Positions 1 through 8,151 of a DNA stretch of 64,000 nt are shown piece after piece. Within the stretch, counting starts at the first letter, position 1; every line of letters starts with the position of its first letter. The stretch comes from Vreelandella boliviensis LC1 (GTDB lineage Bacteria > Pseudomonadota > Gammaproteobacteria > Pseudomonadales > Halomonadaceae): contig NZ_JH393258.1 in assembly GCF_000236035.1 (NCBI RefSeq), positions 549,172 to 613,171 of the forward strand, in the 5' to 3' direction. Position numbers and translations under genes: made by a program. Under the pieces are notes generated by a model, which saw nothing but the letters and a program-made list of their open reading frames with translations, ran no database searches and was not told the origin of the DNA.

Positions 1-665
1 TTACGGTACTCGGCGTCGTCGAGATCGGCGACTCGATCAGGCGGGTAGTGACGCCTGAAGGCCGCCTCCACTTCCCGGCGCAGGTCCATCACGCCGAGTT
101 GGTGCAGGAAGTACGCCTGATTGGCCACCTGAGCGGCATAAATCCCGATCACCGCGGGGTCGGTCAGGAAGGCCGCCCAGTCGACCTCCGCCAGGTAGCC
201 CAGCGCCCGCTCGTGGTCCTCAATGGCCGGCAGCAGGCCGTGGTACTCGGCCTGGGCCAGCCGGAACAGCAGCCCCCGGGCGAAGGCGATCTCCCCCCAC
301 TCACCCAGCATGGCCCGCCGGGCGCGTTGCTTGGCCGTGCGCTGGGAGTAGTCGGCAATGATCGCCCTGCTACGGGCGGCCGCGTACCCAGGCTCAGCCA
401 GCCCTACGATGTCATCCTCGAGTCGCGTCAGTAGACGCACGCCGTAGGCATGATTAAGAGCCCGCCAGTGCTGCTCGCCCGTCAGGCGGTAGAGCCGCTG
501 GGCAAAGTGGCGCTGCTTGTCTTCGGACAGCGTCGGCAGCGCCCGCTCGTAGACTTCCTGGATGGCCAGGCCGGCATCGCGCTGGGCTTCACGCTCATCA
601 TACGGCTCGATGACGGCGCAGCCGACCAGCAACAGCGCAATCATCAGTGAAAAGAGCTTTCCCAT
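1..665 (-). CDS. putative lipoprotein, 3' end outside the window
   Basis: The reading frame starts at ATG 663-665 and stays open to the window edge (221 codons), so the C-terminus is missing. The N-terminus is a short hydrophobic stretch ending in LLVGC, a convincing lipobox, so the product is probably a lipid-anchored envelope protein with a mature N-terminus CAVIEPYDE. The rest is rich in Arg, Glu and Ala and predicted helical, with no motif I recognise. The first 20 bases of the gene are identical to those of the small gene at 2713-3033. The local base composition looks more GC-rich than the next few kilobases. The function is unknown; the plus-strand frames over this stretch look like shadows. 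Confidence 0.7.
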   Translation of the reverse strand, partial: MGKLFSLMIALLLVGCAVIEPYDEREAQRDAGLAIQEVYERALPTLSEDKQRHFAQRLYRLTGEQHWRALNHAYGVRLLTRLEDDIVGLAEPGYAAARSRAIIADYSQRTAKQRARRAMLGEWGEIAFARGLLFRLAQAEYHGLLPAIEDHERALGYLAEVDWAAFLTDPAVIGIYAAQVANQAYFLHQLGVMDLRREVEAAFRRHYPPDRVADLDDAEYR

Positions 666-805
666 GACGACCCCTTGGTGGCGTTCACTAGCGATAGGCC
701 ATCATTACACAGTCGAAGAGCAATTATGTACAAGCATTAGGAGGCGGGGCTGGCATAAGCTAGGGCTGTATTTCGAGTTAGTGTGACTAATCAGGAGGGG
801 GCGGC

Positions 806-1636
806 ATGGGCAACGCGAGCCGGTTTCAATTTATCAAAAGTCAGCATGTGCCAACACTGACTGTGCTTCATGCAGCCATTGAGGATTTCAGCTACGACCG
901 CCATGCCCACGAGGAGTATGCCTTCGGCGTAACGCTGGCGGGGCGCCAGGATTTTTTCAGCGGGGGGCGGTTTCACCGCAGCCCTCCTGGCAACGTTATT
1001 TTGTTTAATCCCGAACAAGTTCACGATGGCGAACCCGGCGGCGAGCACGCGCTGGATTACCTGATGGTGTATGTACATCCTGAGCAGGTTAACGCGCAGT
1101 TTGCGGAAGTCCTGGGTCACGAAAAATCGGCTAGCTTTCGTTCACATAGCACGCTGATTCAGGATGCCCAATTGCGCAACGCCATTTTGGAACTGGCGCG
1201 CTTGGTCACCTCTCACACCGGTAGCTGTATTGACCAGGAGAACGCGCTTTATCAGGTGATCGAGCGCACTGTGCAACTGGGTGGGATTTCTCAGCCCAAC
1301 CAAGTACCCACTCGGCCAGATGCGCTGCTGGGCTTGGCGAAAGAGTATATCCACGCCCACCTAGATAGCGATGTTTCCCTTGATGACATCAGCCAAGCGG
1401 CACACTTATCCAAGTACCATTTCTTGCGGCTGTTTCGCCAGCATTACGGCATCACGCCGCATCAGTATGTGATTAATTGCCGGATCAATGCGGCCCGTTC
1501 CGCGCTAGACCTAGGCGCTTCCCTCACGGAGGTCGCTTTGCGCTATGGGTTTGCCGACCTTAGCCACTTCAATCGCCGCTTTAAGCGCATTTATGGCATG
1601 ACACCCCACCAGTACCAGCGTGATATCGCGCGCTAG
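806..1636 (+). CDS. AraC-family transcriptional regulator
   Basis: A 276-residue protein. The N-terminal ~150 residues look like the cupin-type AraC ligand-binding domain (HAHEEYAFGVTLAG, then a PPGNVILFNPEQVHDG turn typical of the effector-binding barrel). The C-terminal ~100 residues carry two helix-turn-helix motifs (SLDDISQAAHLSKYHFLRLF and SLTEVALRYGFADLSHFNRRFK) followed by the family signature GMTPHQYQ. The start has a strong Shine-Dalgarno (GGAGGGGG) a few bases upstream. It lies 44 bp upstream of a co-oriented LysE-type exporter. AraC/LysE pairs of this kind are common and the regulator is usually assumed to control the exporter. The effector is unknown. Confidence 0.9.
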   Translation: MGNASRFQFIKSQHVPTLTVLHAAIEDFSYDRHAHEEYAFGVTLAGRQDFFSGGRFHRSPPGNVILFNPEQVHDGEPGGEHALDYLMVYVHPEQVNAQFAEVLGHEKSASFRSHSTLIQDAQLRNAILELARLVTSHTGSCIDQENALYQVIERTVQLGGISQPNQVPTRPDALLGLAKEYIHAHLDSDVSLDDISQAAHLSKYHFLRLFRQHYGITPHQYVINCRINAARSALDLGASLTEVALRYGFADLSHFNRRFKRIYGMTPHQYQRDIAR

Positions 1637-1680
1637 CCCCCCCTTCTAACTCAAGAACAGTCAAGAAAAGAGGTTTCACC

Positions 1681-2295
1681 ATGTTAGCAATCGTCGCCTA
1701 TGCCCTAGGCGCCATGTATTCGCCTGGGCCTGTGAATCTGCTTGGCTTGAACGTTGGCATTAATGGCCAGGCCAAAAAGTCGTTTGGCTTTTGCCTGGGA
1801 GTGGGTACTTCGATGCTGGCCTACTTATTAGTGTTGGGCTGGGTGGGTGCTGCATGGATCAATGATGACGCACTGATCGTGGTGAGTGCCTTGGGCTGTG
1901 GCTATATTGTTTATCTCGCGAGCAAAATTGCCCGATCAAGTATTGATATAAGCAAGCCAGATAATGCCCCACGACTGGTAAATTATCGTGATGGGCTGGT
2001 CATGCAGTTGCTGAATCCCAAGGCCATTATCGCTACCCTGCCCATGACCACACTGCAATTTCCTGCGGCGGGTATTGAGGGGGTTAGCTTAGTGGTTTGG
2101 GCGCTAGGACTGGCGATGCTAGCCGCTGGCGCACCCGGCAGTTATATCCTGATCGGCAGCTTAGTAGGCCAGCGTATTGAAAACGCCAACATTGTTAAGC
2201 GCTTCAATTGGGCAATGGCGGGGATGCTGGTCGCGGTGGCACTTTCGATTGGCTATGAGCATGTGTGGGTGCCGCTCACTTCTATGGTTACCTAA
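1681..2295 (+). CDS. LysE/RhtB-family amino-acid exporter
   Basis: A 204-residue integral membrane protein with about six hydrophobic segments. The N-terminal signature SPGPVNLLGLNVGINGQ matches the conserved PGP motif of LysE/RhtB translocators, which export amino acids or related metabolites across the inner membrane. A GAGG-type ribosome site precedes ATG 1681. It directly follows the AraC regulator gene and probably forms a transcription unit with it. Its 3' end converges on the VOC gene at 2309. The substrate cannot be inferred from sequence alone. Confidence 0.87.
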   Translation: MLAIVAYALGAMYSPGPVNLLGLNVGINGQAKKSFGFCLGVGTSMLAYLLVLGWVGAAWINDDALIVVSALGCGYIVYLASKIARSSIDISKPDNAPRLVNYRDGLVMQLLNPKAIIATLPMTTLQFPAAGIEGVSLVVWALGLAMLAAGAPGSYILIGSLVGQRIENANIVKRFNWAMAGMLVAVALSIGYEHVWVPLTSMVT

Positions 2296-2308
2296 CCTGA
2301 CTGTTTGA

Positions 2309-2668
2309 TTAGGAACGCAGCTCCGACCAAACCGCAAACTCGTTACCACTGGGTTCCCGAAAGTGAAAACGGCAGCCGCCAGGAAACTCGAAAATGGGCC
2401 GAATGACCACGCCGCCGCTCTTTTCAACCTTGTTGAGCGTTGCGCCAATGTCAGCGCTATAGAAAACCAGCAGTGCTCCGCCGTTTGAGGTTTGGTTACA
2501 GGCATTCGCTTGGTAGAAGCCGCCATCGAGCCCTTGGTTTGAAAACGCAGTGTATTCCGGGCCGTAATCGACAAACTCCCAGCCAAACGCCGCAGAGAAA
2601 AAAACCTTTGTTGCGGCTAAATCTTTTGCGGCGAACTCGACGTAGTTGAGCTTTTCATGCTGGTTCAT
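2309..2668 (-). CDS. VOC-family (glyoxalase/bleomycin-resistance fold) protein
   Basis: A 119-residue single VOC module. It has the N-terminal strand-helix LNYVEFAAKDLAATKVFFSAAFGWEF, the internal ALLVFYSADIGATL segment and the C-terminal strand GCRFHFREPSGNEFAVW. The final acidic residue of the PSGNEFAVW strand is in the usual metal-ligand position of this superfamily. This is the size of bacterial stand-alone VOC proteins related to lactoylglutathione lyase. Start ATG 2668 has an AAGGAG site 7 bases upstream. It is the most distal gene of a minus-strand run (LysE exporter, nitrilase, hypothetical). The enzymatic activity is not determinable. Confidence 0.85.
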   Translation of the reverse strand: MNQHEKLNYVEFAAKDLAATKVFFSAAFGWEFVDYGPEYTAFSNQGLDGGFYQANACNQTSNGGALLVFYSADIGATLNKVEKSGGVVIRPIFEFPGGCRFHFREPSGNEFAVWSELRS

Positions 2669-2712
2669 AGCCTGCTCCTTTGTTGTTTTTCTTCAGACGA
2701 CAGATGCGTTAT

Positions 2713-3033
2713 CTATTGGCCGAAGCCGATACCTAAGCGCAGTGCTTGCAGACCATCGAATTCGACACTTACTTCATCAGAGAAAAGGGGGTGACCCTGC
2801 ACTACCAGATCCAACGTCGCTTGAGAGCCGCGATAAGTGACGGTCACTTCGATGTTGGCGATCGTGTTAATAGGCGCCAGCACACCATACTCAATGTTAT
2901 CCACGCTGACCGCGGAGAGGCCGCGCTCATCCAACTGCTGCTGAACTTCTCGTTCAACGACAACGCCGTAATAGAAGTAGATCCCTGTATAGCCAAGCGC
3001 TACCAGTACGATTAGTGAAAAGAGCTTTCCCAT
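2713..3033 (-). CDS. small membrane-anchored protein of unknown function
   Basis: A 106-residue protein with one N-terminal hydrophobic segment (IVLVALGYTGIYFYYGVV) and a ~80-residue soluble part that looks like alternating beta strands (IEVTVTYRGSQATLDLVVQG, then VSVEFDGLQALRLGIGFGQ). The topology is most simply a periplasmic domain tethered to the inner membrane. I do not recognise the family. The first seven residues, MGKLFSL, and the 20 coding bases beneath them are identical to the start of the lipoprotein gene at the left window edge. It lies between the nitrilase and VOC genes on the same strand. Confidence 0.6.
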   Translation of the reverse strand: MGKLFSLIVLVALGYTGIYFYYGVVVEREVQQQLDERGLSAVSVDNIEYGVLAPINTIANIEVTVTYRGSQATLDLVVQGHPLFSDEVSVEFDGLQALRLGIGFGQ

Positions 3034-3123
3034 TGTTTCTCTCTGTTTTATAAAATATTGGATGGTTACTGCCTGCAGTAAATATGCTTGAATCGCGCGC
3101 CTAAGCGTATGCTATGGGAAAGA

Positions 3124-3930
3124 TCAGCAGGCAGTACGAGCCGTGATAATGCCTGGGGCGACGGAAGCACACAAGCGAGACTCCACATCCTCTACCCTGC
3201 CACTTAGCGTTCTTTGATGGATGCTGCATAGCACTAGGCTAGACTCTGTACCATTAGCAGCAATGGTTAGCTCACCATCTGCACTCCAGCCGCCACTTTT
3301 GCCGCAGGTTTGCCAACCGCCTGTGCTGGAGATGTGATTAGCAAGCAGCACTGGGAACTGATGGTGCTTCGCCATTGAAGCGAGTAGATTCGCATCGGCC
3401 TCATACCCCGTTTCAGAGATTAGCGCGCTGGCAATATAAACGTCCGCTAGCTGGTCGGCAGCCATTTCTGCATGGGCAGGATTGGCAAAATCTGCGCAGA
3501 TCGCCAAGGCGATTCGAGTGCCGTTAACCGTGAATAGATAACTTTCGCTGCCTGTCGAACAGTAAACATCTTCTCCTTCATGCAGGTACTGCTTTGCATA
3601 AAATTCTCGCTCGCCATTGGGGAAGCAGATAATAGCCCCTATCTGCGGTTTTCTGCCTTCACTAACGAGCGGGCAGCCTGCTATCACGACTATATTATTC
3701 GCAGCAGCGGCATCGGAAAGCGTGCTAAATAACTCTGAATCTTTCGACATCGCTAGCTTTTCTAACAGCTCAAGCTCGTAGCCGGTCAGTGAAAGCTCAG
3801 GAAAAACCACTACATCGGCGGCTAGTGCAGCGGCGTGTTCAATGTAGGCAATGTGCGTTGCAAGGTTCTCCGACACGGCGCCTTTTACAACAGGCAACTG
3901 AGCGAGCGCGATGGTGGTGTCTATTTGCAT
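3124..3930 (-). CDS. carbon-nitrogen hydrolase (nitrilase superfamily)
   Basis: A 268-residue enzyme with the nitrilase-superfamily triad in order: Glu in VVFPELSLTGYE (about residue 44), Lys in FYAKQYLHEGE (about 113) and Cys in ALAICADFANP (about 144). These enzymes hydrolyse or condense amides, nitriles or carbamoyl compounds through a cysteine thioester. The protein lacks a signal peptide and should be cytoplasmic. It sits 59 bp downstream of a LysE-type exporter on the same strand, so the pair may handle an amino-acid derivative, which is inference. The C-terminus is short and lacks family-specific features, so the branch is uncertain. Confidence 0.85.
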   Translation of the reverse strand: MQIDTTIALAQLPVVKGAVSENLATHIAYIEHAAALAADVVVFPELSLTGYELELLEKLAMSKDSELFSTLSDAAAANNIVVIAGCPLVSEGRKPQIGAIICFPNGEREFYAKQYLHEGEDVYCSTGSESYLFTVNGTRIALAICADFANPAHAEMAADQLADVYIASALISETGYEADANLLASMAKHHQFPVLLANHISSTGGWQTCGKSGGWSADGELTIAANGTESSLVLCSIHQRTLSGRVEDVESRLCASVAPGIITARTAC

Positions 3931-3989
3931 TCCTGCCTCATATAAGCAAATGTGCCCTGAGTATTTATGCGATTACTCTTACAACGCAT

Positions 3990-4610
3990 TCACTCTTTTT
4001 TAGCGAGCATTAGACCTACCCCTGCGCTGGCTAACAGACCAGCGCAAACACGGTTGAATAAACGCCGCATGGCAGGCCGAGAAAACCAGTGACTTAAAAA
4101 GCTGCCTGCGTAGGCATACCCAGCAATTGCTACCCACTCCAACAGCAAAAACAGCACACCTAATACTAAAAATTGCTGCCCTACATTACCGCTTGGTTCC
4201 ACAAACTGGGGTAAGAACGCGGTGAAAATCAGGATGGCTTTGGGATTACCTGCGGCAAGTAGGAACTCTTGTCGCGCCAGCTCAAAAAGGTTCTGGGGCT
4301 TAGCGCCAGCGTCATCATATTCAGCGGTATCGGCACCCCAGAGTTGATACGCCAGCCATAGCAAATAGAGGCCACCGGCGATTTTAATGACCAGGAAGAT
4401 TTTTTCAGAGGTGTAAAGCAGCGTCGCCAACCCCGTAGCTGCCAACGTAATCATGCCAACAAAAGCCACCAAACGCCCAATACCCGCTAAACAGGCTGCC
4501 CGCACGCCATAGCGCTTGGCATTGGTTAATGAAAGAAGATTATTAGGGCCCGGCGCCATATTAAGCGCGAAGCAGGCAGGTATAAAAATCAGCAGCGTGG
4601 TTAGGTTCAT
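3990..4610 (-). CDS. LysE/RhtB-family amino-acid exporter
   Basis: A 206-residue protein with six hydrophobic segments and the signature NMAPGPNNLLSLTNAKRYG at residues ~18-36, typical of the RhtB branch of LysE translocators. Further landmarks are GLYLLWLAYQLWG and a GNPKAILIFTAFLPQFV loop, both conserved in this family. It is predicted to export a hydrophobic or neutral amino acid. It is separated from trpA by a minus-strand terminator at 4705-4735, so it is probably transcribed on its own or with the downstream nitrilase. It is not closely similar to the other LysE protein in the window. Confidence 0.87.
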   Translation of the reverse strand: MNLTTLLIFIPACFALNMAPGPNNLLSLTNAKRYGVRAACLAGIGRLVAFVGMITLAATGLATLLYTSEKIFLVIKIAGGLYLLWLAYQLWGADTAEYDDAGAKPQNLFELARQEFLLAAGNPKAILIFTAFLPQFVEPSGNVGQQFLVLGVLFLLLEWVAIAGYAYAGSFLSHWFSRPAMRRLFNRVCAGLLASAGVGLMLAKKE

Positions 4611-4704
4611 AAAAGCGCATTCCTTTCAGCTCGTATAAGCATTCATAGTTATTTCACTCACAATTTACCTAGATTAGTCGTTAATTAAGATTTTTCTCAA
4701 CCTT

Positions 4705-4735
4705 AGAAAAAGAGCAGGCACTGTGGGCCTGCTCT
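4705..4735 (-). terminator. rho-independent terminator after trpA
   Basis: Read on the minus strand, a 9-bp stem (AGAGCAGGC paired with GCCTGCTCT) with a 7-base loop is followed by a run of five T. It lies 33 bp beyond the trpA stop and separates trpBA from the LysE exporter. Confidence 0.8.
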
Positions 4736-4767
4736 CTTAGCGTATCTTTCTTTTTATGATGCTTGTA

Positions 4768-5607
4768 TCAACAAACTTGCGGCTCACTCACCTCCCTACA
4801 CGCCCTTACGCTTTCAGCCAGCTCGCTTACCAAACTGTGTACACGTTCAACGGCTTCGTTAGGCGTGTTGGCATGTTCGATACAGTCGACTAGCGCAGAG
4901 CCGACGACAACTGCATCGCTGTAGCGACCAATGGTGGCGGCTTGTTCGGCGGTGCGTATGCCAAAGCCGACGGCAATGGGTAGATCAGTGTTTTGACGCA
5001 ATTGGGCAACCGAACTTTCCAGCCTTTCCGGCGTGGGAGCGCTACCCCCGGTGACACCCGCCACGGAGACGTAGTAGATAAACCCGGAGGCATTTGCCAG
5101 CACTTTCGGCAGGCGTTTGGCATCGGTCGTCGGTGTCGCTAAGCGGATAAAATCGATGCCGTGTTGTGCTGCTGGTTGGCAGAGTTCTTCGTCGTGTTCG
5201 GGAGGGAGATCGACCACAATCAGGCCATCTACCCCTGCGCTAGAGGCATCCGCTAGAAAGCGATCAACGCCATAGCAGAAAATCGGATTGTAGTAGCCCA
5301 TCAACACAATCGGCGTAGTGCTGTTTTCTTCACGGAAACGGCGCACCATTTCCAGCGTTTTGGCTTGGGTTTGGCCGTTGTTCAATGCTCGCAGTGCCGC
5401 TTTTTGAATCGCAGGGCCATCGGCCATGGGGTCGCTGAACGGCATGCCCAGCTCGATGATATCCACTCCTGCGTTTGGTAGCCCATGCAGCAGGCGCCGG
5501 GAAGTCTCCGCTTCCGGGTCGCCAGCGGTCAGGTAGCTGACTAACGCCGGGCGATTTTGCTGCTTGAGCTCGGCAAAGCAGCTTTCAAGACGAGAGGTAT
5601 TATTCAT
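4768..5607 (-). CDS. trpA: tryptophan synthase alpha subunit
   Basis: Cleaves indole-3-glycerol phosphate to indole and glyceraldehyde-3-phosphate and passes indole to TrpB. The 279-residue chain shows family landmarks: YLTAGDPE, the catalytic Glu in [17 protein letters not shown] (Glu and the following Asp region), [18 protein letters not shown], and the phosphate-binding loops [13 protein letters not shown] and VGFGIRT. I prefer the ATG at 5605-5607, which has AGGAG six bases upstream. An alternative in-frame ATG at 5629-5631 overlaps the trpB stop in an ATGA and would add eight residues. Either way trpB and trpA are translationally close-coupled. A terminator follows at 4705-4735. Confidence 0.96.
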   Translation of the reverse strand: MNNTSRLESCFAELKQQNRPALVSYLTAGDPEAETSRRLLHGLPNAGVDIIELGMPFSDPMADGPAIQKAALRALNNGQTQAKTLEMVRRFREENSTTPIVLMGYYNPIFCYGVDRFLADASSAGVDGLIVVDLPPEHDEELCQPAAQHGIDFIRLATPTTDAKRLPKVLANASGFIYYVSVAGVTGGSAPTPERLESSVAQLRQNTDLPIAVGFGIRTAEQAATIGRYSDAVVVGSALVDCIEHANTPNEAVERVHSLVSELAESVRACREVSEPQVC

Positions 5608-5627
5608 GACAGTCTCCTGGATCGCGC

Positions 5628-6860
5628 TCATAGCTGTTTCACTCCGAACTTATCGCCTAGGTGATGGGCCACGCTCATCATATCTTTGTCGCCACGACCG
5701 CTAAGGTTCACCACCATCAGATGCTCGCGTGGCAGGCTGGGCGCGCGCTTAGCGACTTCCGCCAAAGCGTGGGCGGTTTCCAGGGCGGGGATAATGCCTT
5801 CCTGGCGGCAGCAGACCTGGAAAGCTTCCAGCGCTTCCTCGTCGGTGGCGGATACATACTCGACCCGCTTCTGCTCGTGTAACCATGCGTGCTCTGGCCC
5901 AATGCCGGGGTAATCGAGCCCTGCGGAAATCGAGTGTGCGTCGGTAATCTGGCCGTCCTCGTTTTGCAGCAGGTAGGTGCGGTTGCCGTGCAATACACCC
6001 GGCGTACCGCCATTCAGGCTGGCCGCGTGATGACCGCTTTTCACTCCTTTTCCGCCTGCTTCAACGCCAATCATCTTCACGTCCGGGTCATCAAGGAACG
6101 GGTGAAACAGCCCAATGGCATTGGAGCCGCCACCTACGCAAGCCACTAGCGAATCCGGCAGACGGCCATGTTTTTCGAGCATCTGGTTGCGTGTTTCATG
6201 GCCGATCACCGCTTGAAAGTCGCGCACCATGGCAGGGTATGGGTGTGGCCCGGCCACGGTGCCAATAATGTAAAAGGTGTCATCAACGTTAGTCACCCAG
6301 TCACGCAGCGCTTCGTTCATGGCGTCTTTGAGCGTGCCTGTGCCGGAGGTGACGGGAATGATCTCCGCGCCCAGCAGCTTCATGCGGAACACATTGGTCT
6401 GCTGGCGTTCGATGTCCGTAGTGCCCATGTAGATCACGCAGGGCAAGCCAAAACGTGCTGCCACCGTGGCAGTGGCCACGCCGTGCATGCCCGCGCCGGT
6501 TTCGGCGATAATGCGTTTTTTGCCCATTTGCTTGGCCAGCAATACCTGACCGATGCAGTTATTAATTTTGTGGGCGCCGGTGTGGTTCAGCTCTTCACGT
6601 TTGAGGTAAATACTCGCCCCACCGAAGTGCTCGGTCAGGCGCTCGGCAAAGTAGAGCGGGCTTGGCCGCCCCACGTAGTCGCCTTGGAAGTAGGCTAGCT
6701 GGCGTTGAAATTCTGGATCGTTTTTGGCGGTGGCGTATTCGTCTTGCAGCTCCAAAATCAGTGGCATCAGCGTTTCGGCAACGAAACGACCGCCGAAGCG
6801 ACCAAACAGGCCATTGGCGTCGGGCAGGCTATTGGATAAGTCTACAGGTTGATTCATCAC
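5628..6860 (-). CDS. trpB: tryptophan synthase beta subunit
   Basis: PLP enzyme condensing indole with serine to tryptophan. The 410-residue protein contains [15 protein letters not shown], the PLP-lysine motif [23 protein letters not shown], and the phosphate-binding glycine loop [11 protein letters not shown], all expected of TrpB. It is the first gene of trpBA and is divergent from a TrpI-type LysR gene 113 bp away. The rest of the trp pathway is not in the window, which matches the pseudomonad-like arrangement in which trpBA is separate and activated by TrpI with indoleglycerol phosphate. That regulation is inferred from layout. Confidence 0.97.
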   Translation of the reverse strand: MMNQPVDLSNSLPDANGLFGRFGGRFVAETLMPLILELQDEYATAKNDPEFQRQLAYFQGDYVGRPSPLYFAERLTEHFGGASIYLKREELNHTGAHKINNCIGQVLLAKQMGKKRIIAETGAGMHGVATATVAARFGLPCVIYMGTTDIERQQTNVFRMKLLGAEIIPVTSGTGTLKDAMNEALRDWVTNVDDTFYIIGTVAGPHPYPAMVRDFQAVIGHETRNQMLEKHGRLPDSLVACVGGGSNAIGLFHPFLDDPDVKMIGVEAGGKGVKSGHHAASLNGGTPGVLHGNRTYLLQNEDGQITDAHSISAGLDYPGIGPEHAWLHEQKRVEYVSATDEEALEAFQVCCRQEGIIPALETAHALAEVAKRAPSLPREHLMVVNLSGRGDKDMMSVAHHLGDKFGVKQL

Positions 6861-6973
6861 GACCTCGGCATGAGTGTTTAGTATGCGACGACGTTAAGGC
6901 ATACGAGCGGGAATAAAAATCGATAAGATGGCAGCAATATGTGACCTTGGATCAACTGTTAGCAGGATATTCT

Positions 6974-7879
6974 ATGCAACACAGCATGCCCCCGCTTAGC
7001 GCATTGCGCGCCTTTGAAGCCACCGCCCGGTTGGGAAGTGTGACCGCCGCTGCCGATGAGTTGAGCGTTACCCACGGGGCCGTGAGCCGCCAGTTAAAAA
7101 GCCTGGATGAGCATTTTGGCGTGGCGCTTTTCGCCAAAGCGGGTCGAGGCATTGCGCTAACCCCACACGGTGAGCAGCTACAAAGCGGTGTGGGTGAAGC
7201 ATTCACTCGCTTGAAGGATAGTTGCGCAGCGCTCAAGCGTGATGTAGAGGAAGCCCCCTTCACTCTCGCCTGCCCTGGCAGTCTTTTGGCCCGCTGGCTA
7301 ATTCCCCGGTTAGATCGCTTGCACCGCGAGTTACCCCAGCTAAAGCTGAAAGTGGTAGTAAGCGAAAGCGAGCAGCCCGGCAAGCAAACGGATGCCAGCG
7401 CCACACTGGCGTTTTCCGAACCGCCCTGGCATGAAGATGTGGAAGTGATTGAGCTAATGACGGAAGAGATCTGCGCGGTGGCAAGCCCACAATTGGCAGC
7501 GCAGCTTGATCCGGCAGATCCAGACACGCTCTTCTCTACCAAACTCTTATATACCGCCTCCCGCCCCCAGGCGTGGCCGCAGTGGGCCCGTGCGCAAGGG
7601 CTTGAGCAGGCACAACTTGAAGCGGCGCTAAACCAAGGCCAGGGATTCGAGCACCTTTACTACTTGATGGAAGCGGCGGTGGCGGGGCTGGGTGTCGCGA
7701 TTGCGCCAACGCTGTTGGTGGAAGACGACCTGAAGAGCGGACGGCTGGTAGCGCCATGGGGCAGTATCGAAACCCCCGCCCGGCTCTGCCTGTGGCTGCC
7801 CGGTCAGGCGGGCTTACTTACTCACCCCCGACGAAGCGAACCCCTGGCGGAATGGCTTAAGGGGGAGCTTGGGAGATAA
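6974..7879 (+). CDS. trpI: LysR-family regulator, probable TrpI activator of trpBA
   Basis: A 301-residue LysR protein. The N-terminal winged helix (LSALRAFEATARLGSVTAAADELSV fold region, with THGAVSRQLKSL as recognition helix) closely resembles the GcvA/TrpI branch, including the THGAVSRQ string. A substrate-binding domain of the periplasmic-binding fold follows. It is transcribed divergently from trpBA across 113 bp, the classic trpI-trpBA layout of pseudomonads, so an activator role with indole-3-glycerol phosphate as co-inducer is likely but inferred. Start choice: ATG 6974 has AGGA just upstream and places the family start PPLSALRAFE correctly. A GTG at 6941 would add 11 residues with no clear ribosome site. 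Confidence 0.83.
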   Translation: MQHSMPPLSALRAFEATARLGSVTAAADELSVTHGAVSRQLKSLDEHFGVALFAKAGRGIALTPHGEQLQSGVGEAFTRLKDSCAALKRDVEEAPFTLACPGSLLARWLIPRLDRLHRELPQLKLKVVVSESEQPGKQTDASATLAFSEPPWHEDVEVIELMTEEICAVASPQLAAQLDPADPDTLFSTKLLYTASRPQAWPQWARAQGLEQAQLEAALNQGQGFEHLYYLMEAAVAGLGVAIAPTLLVEDDLKSGRLVAPWGSIETPARLCLWLPGQAGLLTHPRRSEPLAEWLKGELGR

Positions 7880-7890
7880 ATGCGAAGGCG

Positions 7891-8151
7891 TTAGTGAGGC
7901 TGCGTGTTATCCGGAAGCCTGTGACTCGCTTCGGCTTTCAACCGCTCGACCAGCCAAACTTTGATAATAGATTGACGCGTAACACCGATACGGGCAGCCT
8001 CACGATCCAGAGACTCAACCACCCAAGCGGGGAAGTCGACATTGATACGCTTCGGATCTTGATTAACACGGTGTGCAGTGGATAAATCAAGATCGTCAAC
8101 AATATCTTCGCTGCCTTGGTCAAATTTTTGATCAAAGTCGTTAGCTTTCAT
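7891..8151 (-). CDS. brnA: BrnA-type antitoxin (CopG/RHH family)
   Basis: An 86-residue protein. After an acidic N-terminal part, residues ~30-70 form a ribbon-helix-helix: strand KRINVDFPAWVVESLDREA followed by IGVTRQSIIKVWLVERLK, a typical CopG/BrnA DNA-binding module. Its start overlaps the reconstructed end of brnT by 11 bp, which is the usual brnT-brnA order. The gene is intact while its toxin partner is broken, so it is now an orphan antitoxin. It may still bind its own promoter region or act on a BrnT elsewhere in the genome, which is inference. Confidence 0.82.
   Translation of the reverse strand: MKANDFDQKFDQGSEDIVDDLDLSTAHRVNQDPKRINVDFPAWVVESLDREAARIGVTRQSIIKVWLVERLKAEASHRLPDNTQPH

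Noticed and set aside
48..434. Plus-strand open frame opposite the partial lipoprotein
   Set aside because: It lies on the opposite strand of a frame with a clean lipobox and long coding continuity. It has no ribosome site and reads as Gln/Val-rich shadow sequence.
6861..6973. trp leader peptide or attenuator upstream of trpB
   Set aside because: I see no short frame with tandem Trp codons and no terminator-antiterminator pair; TrpI-type activation fits better.
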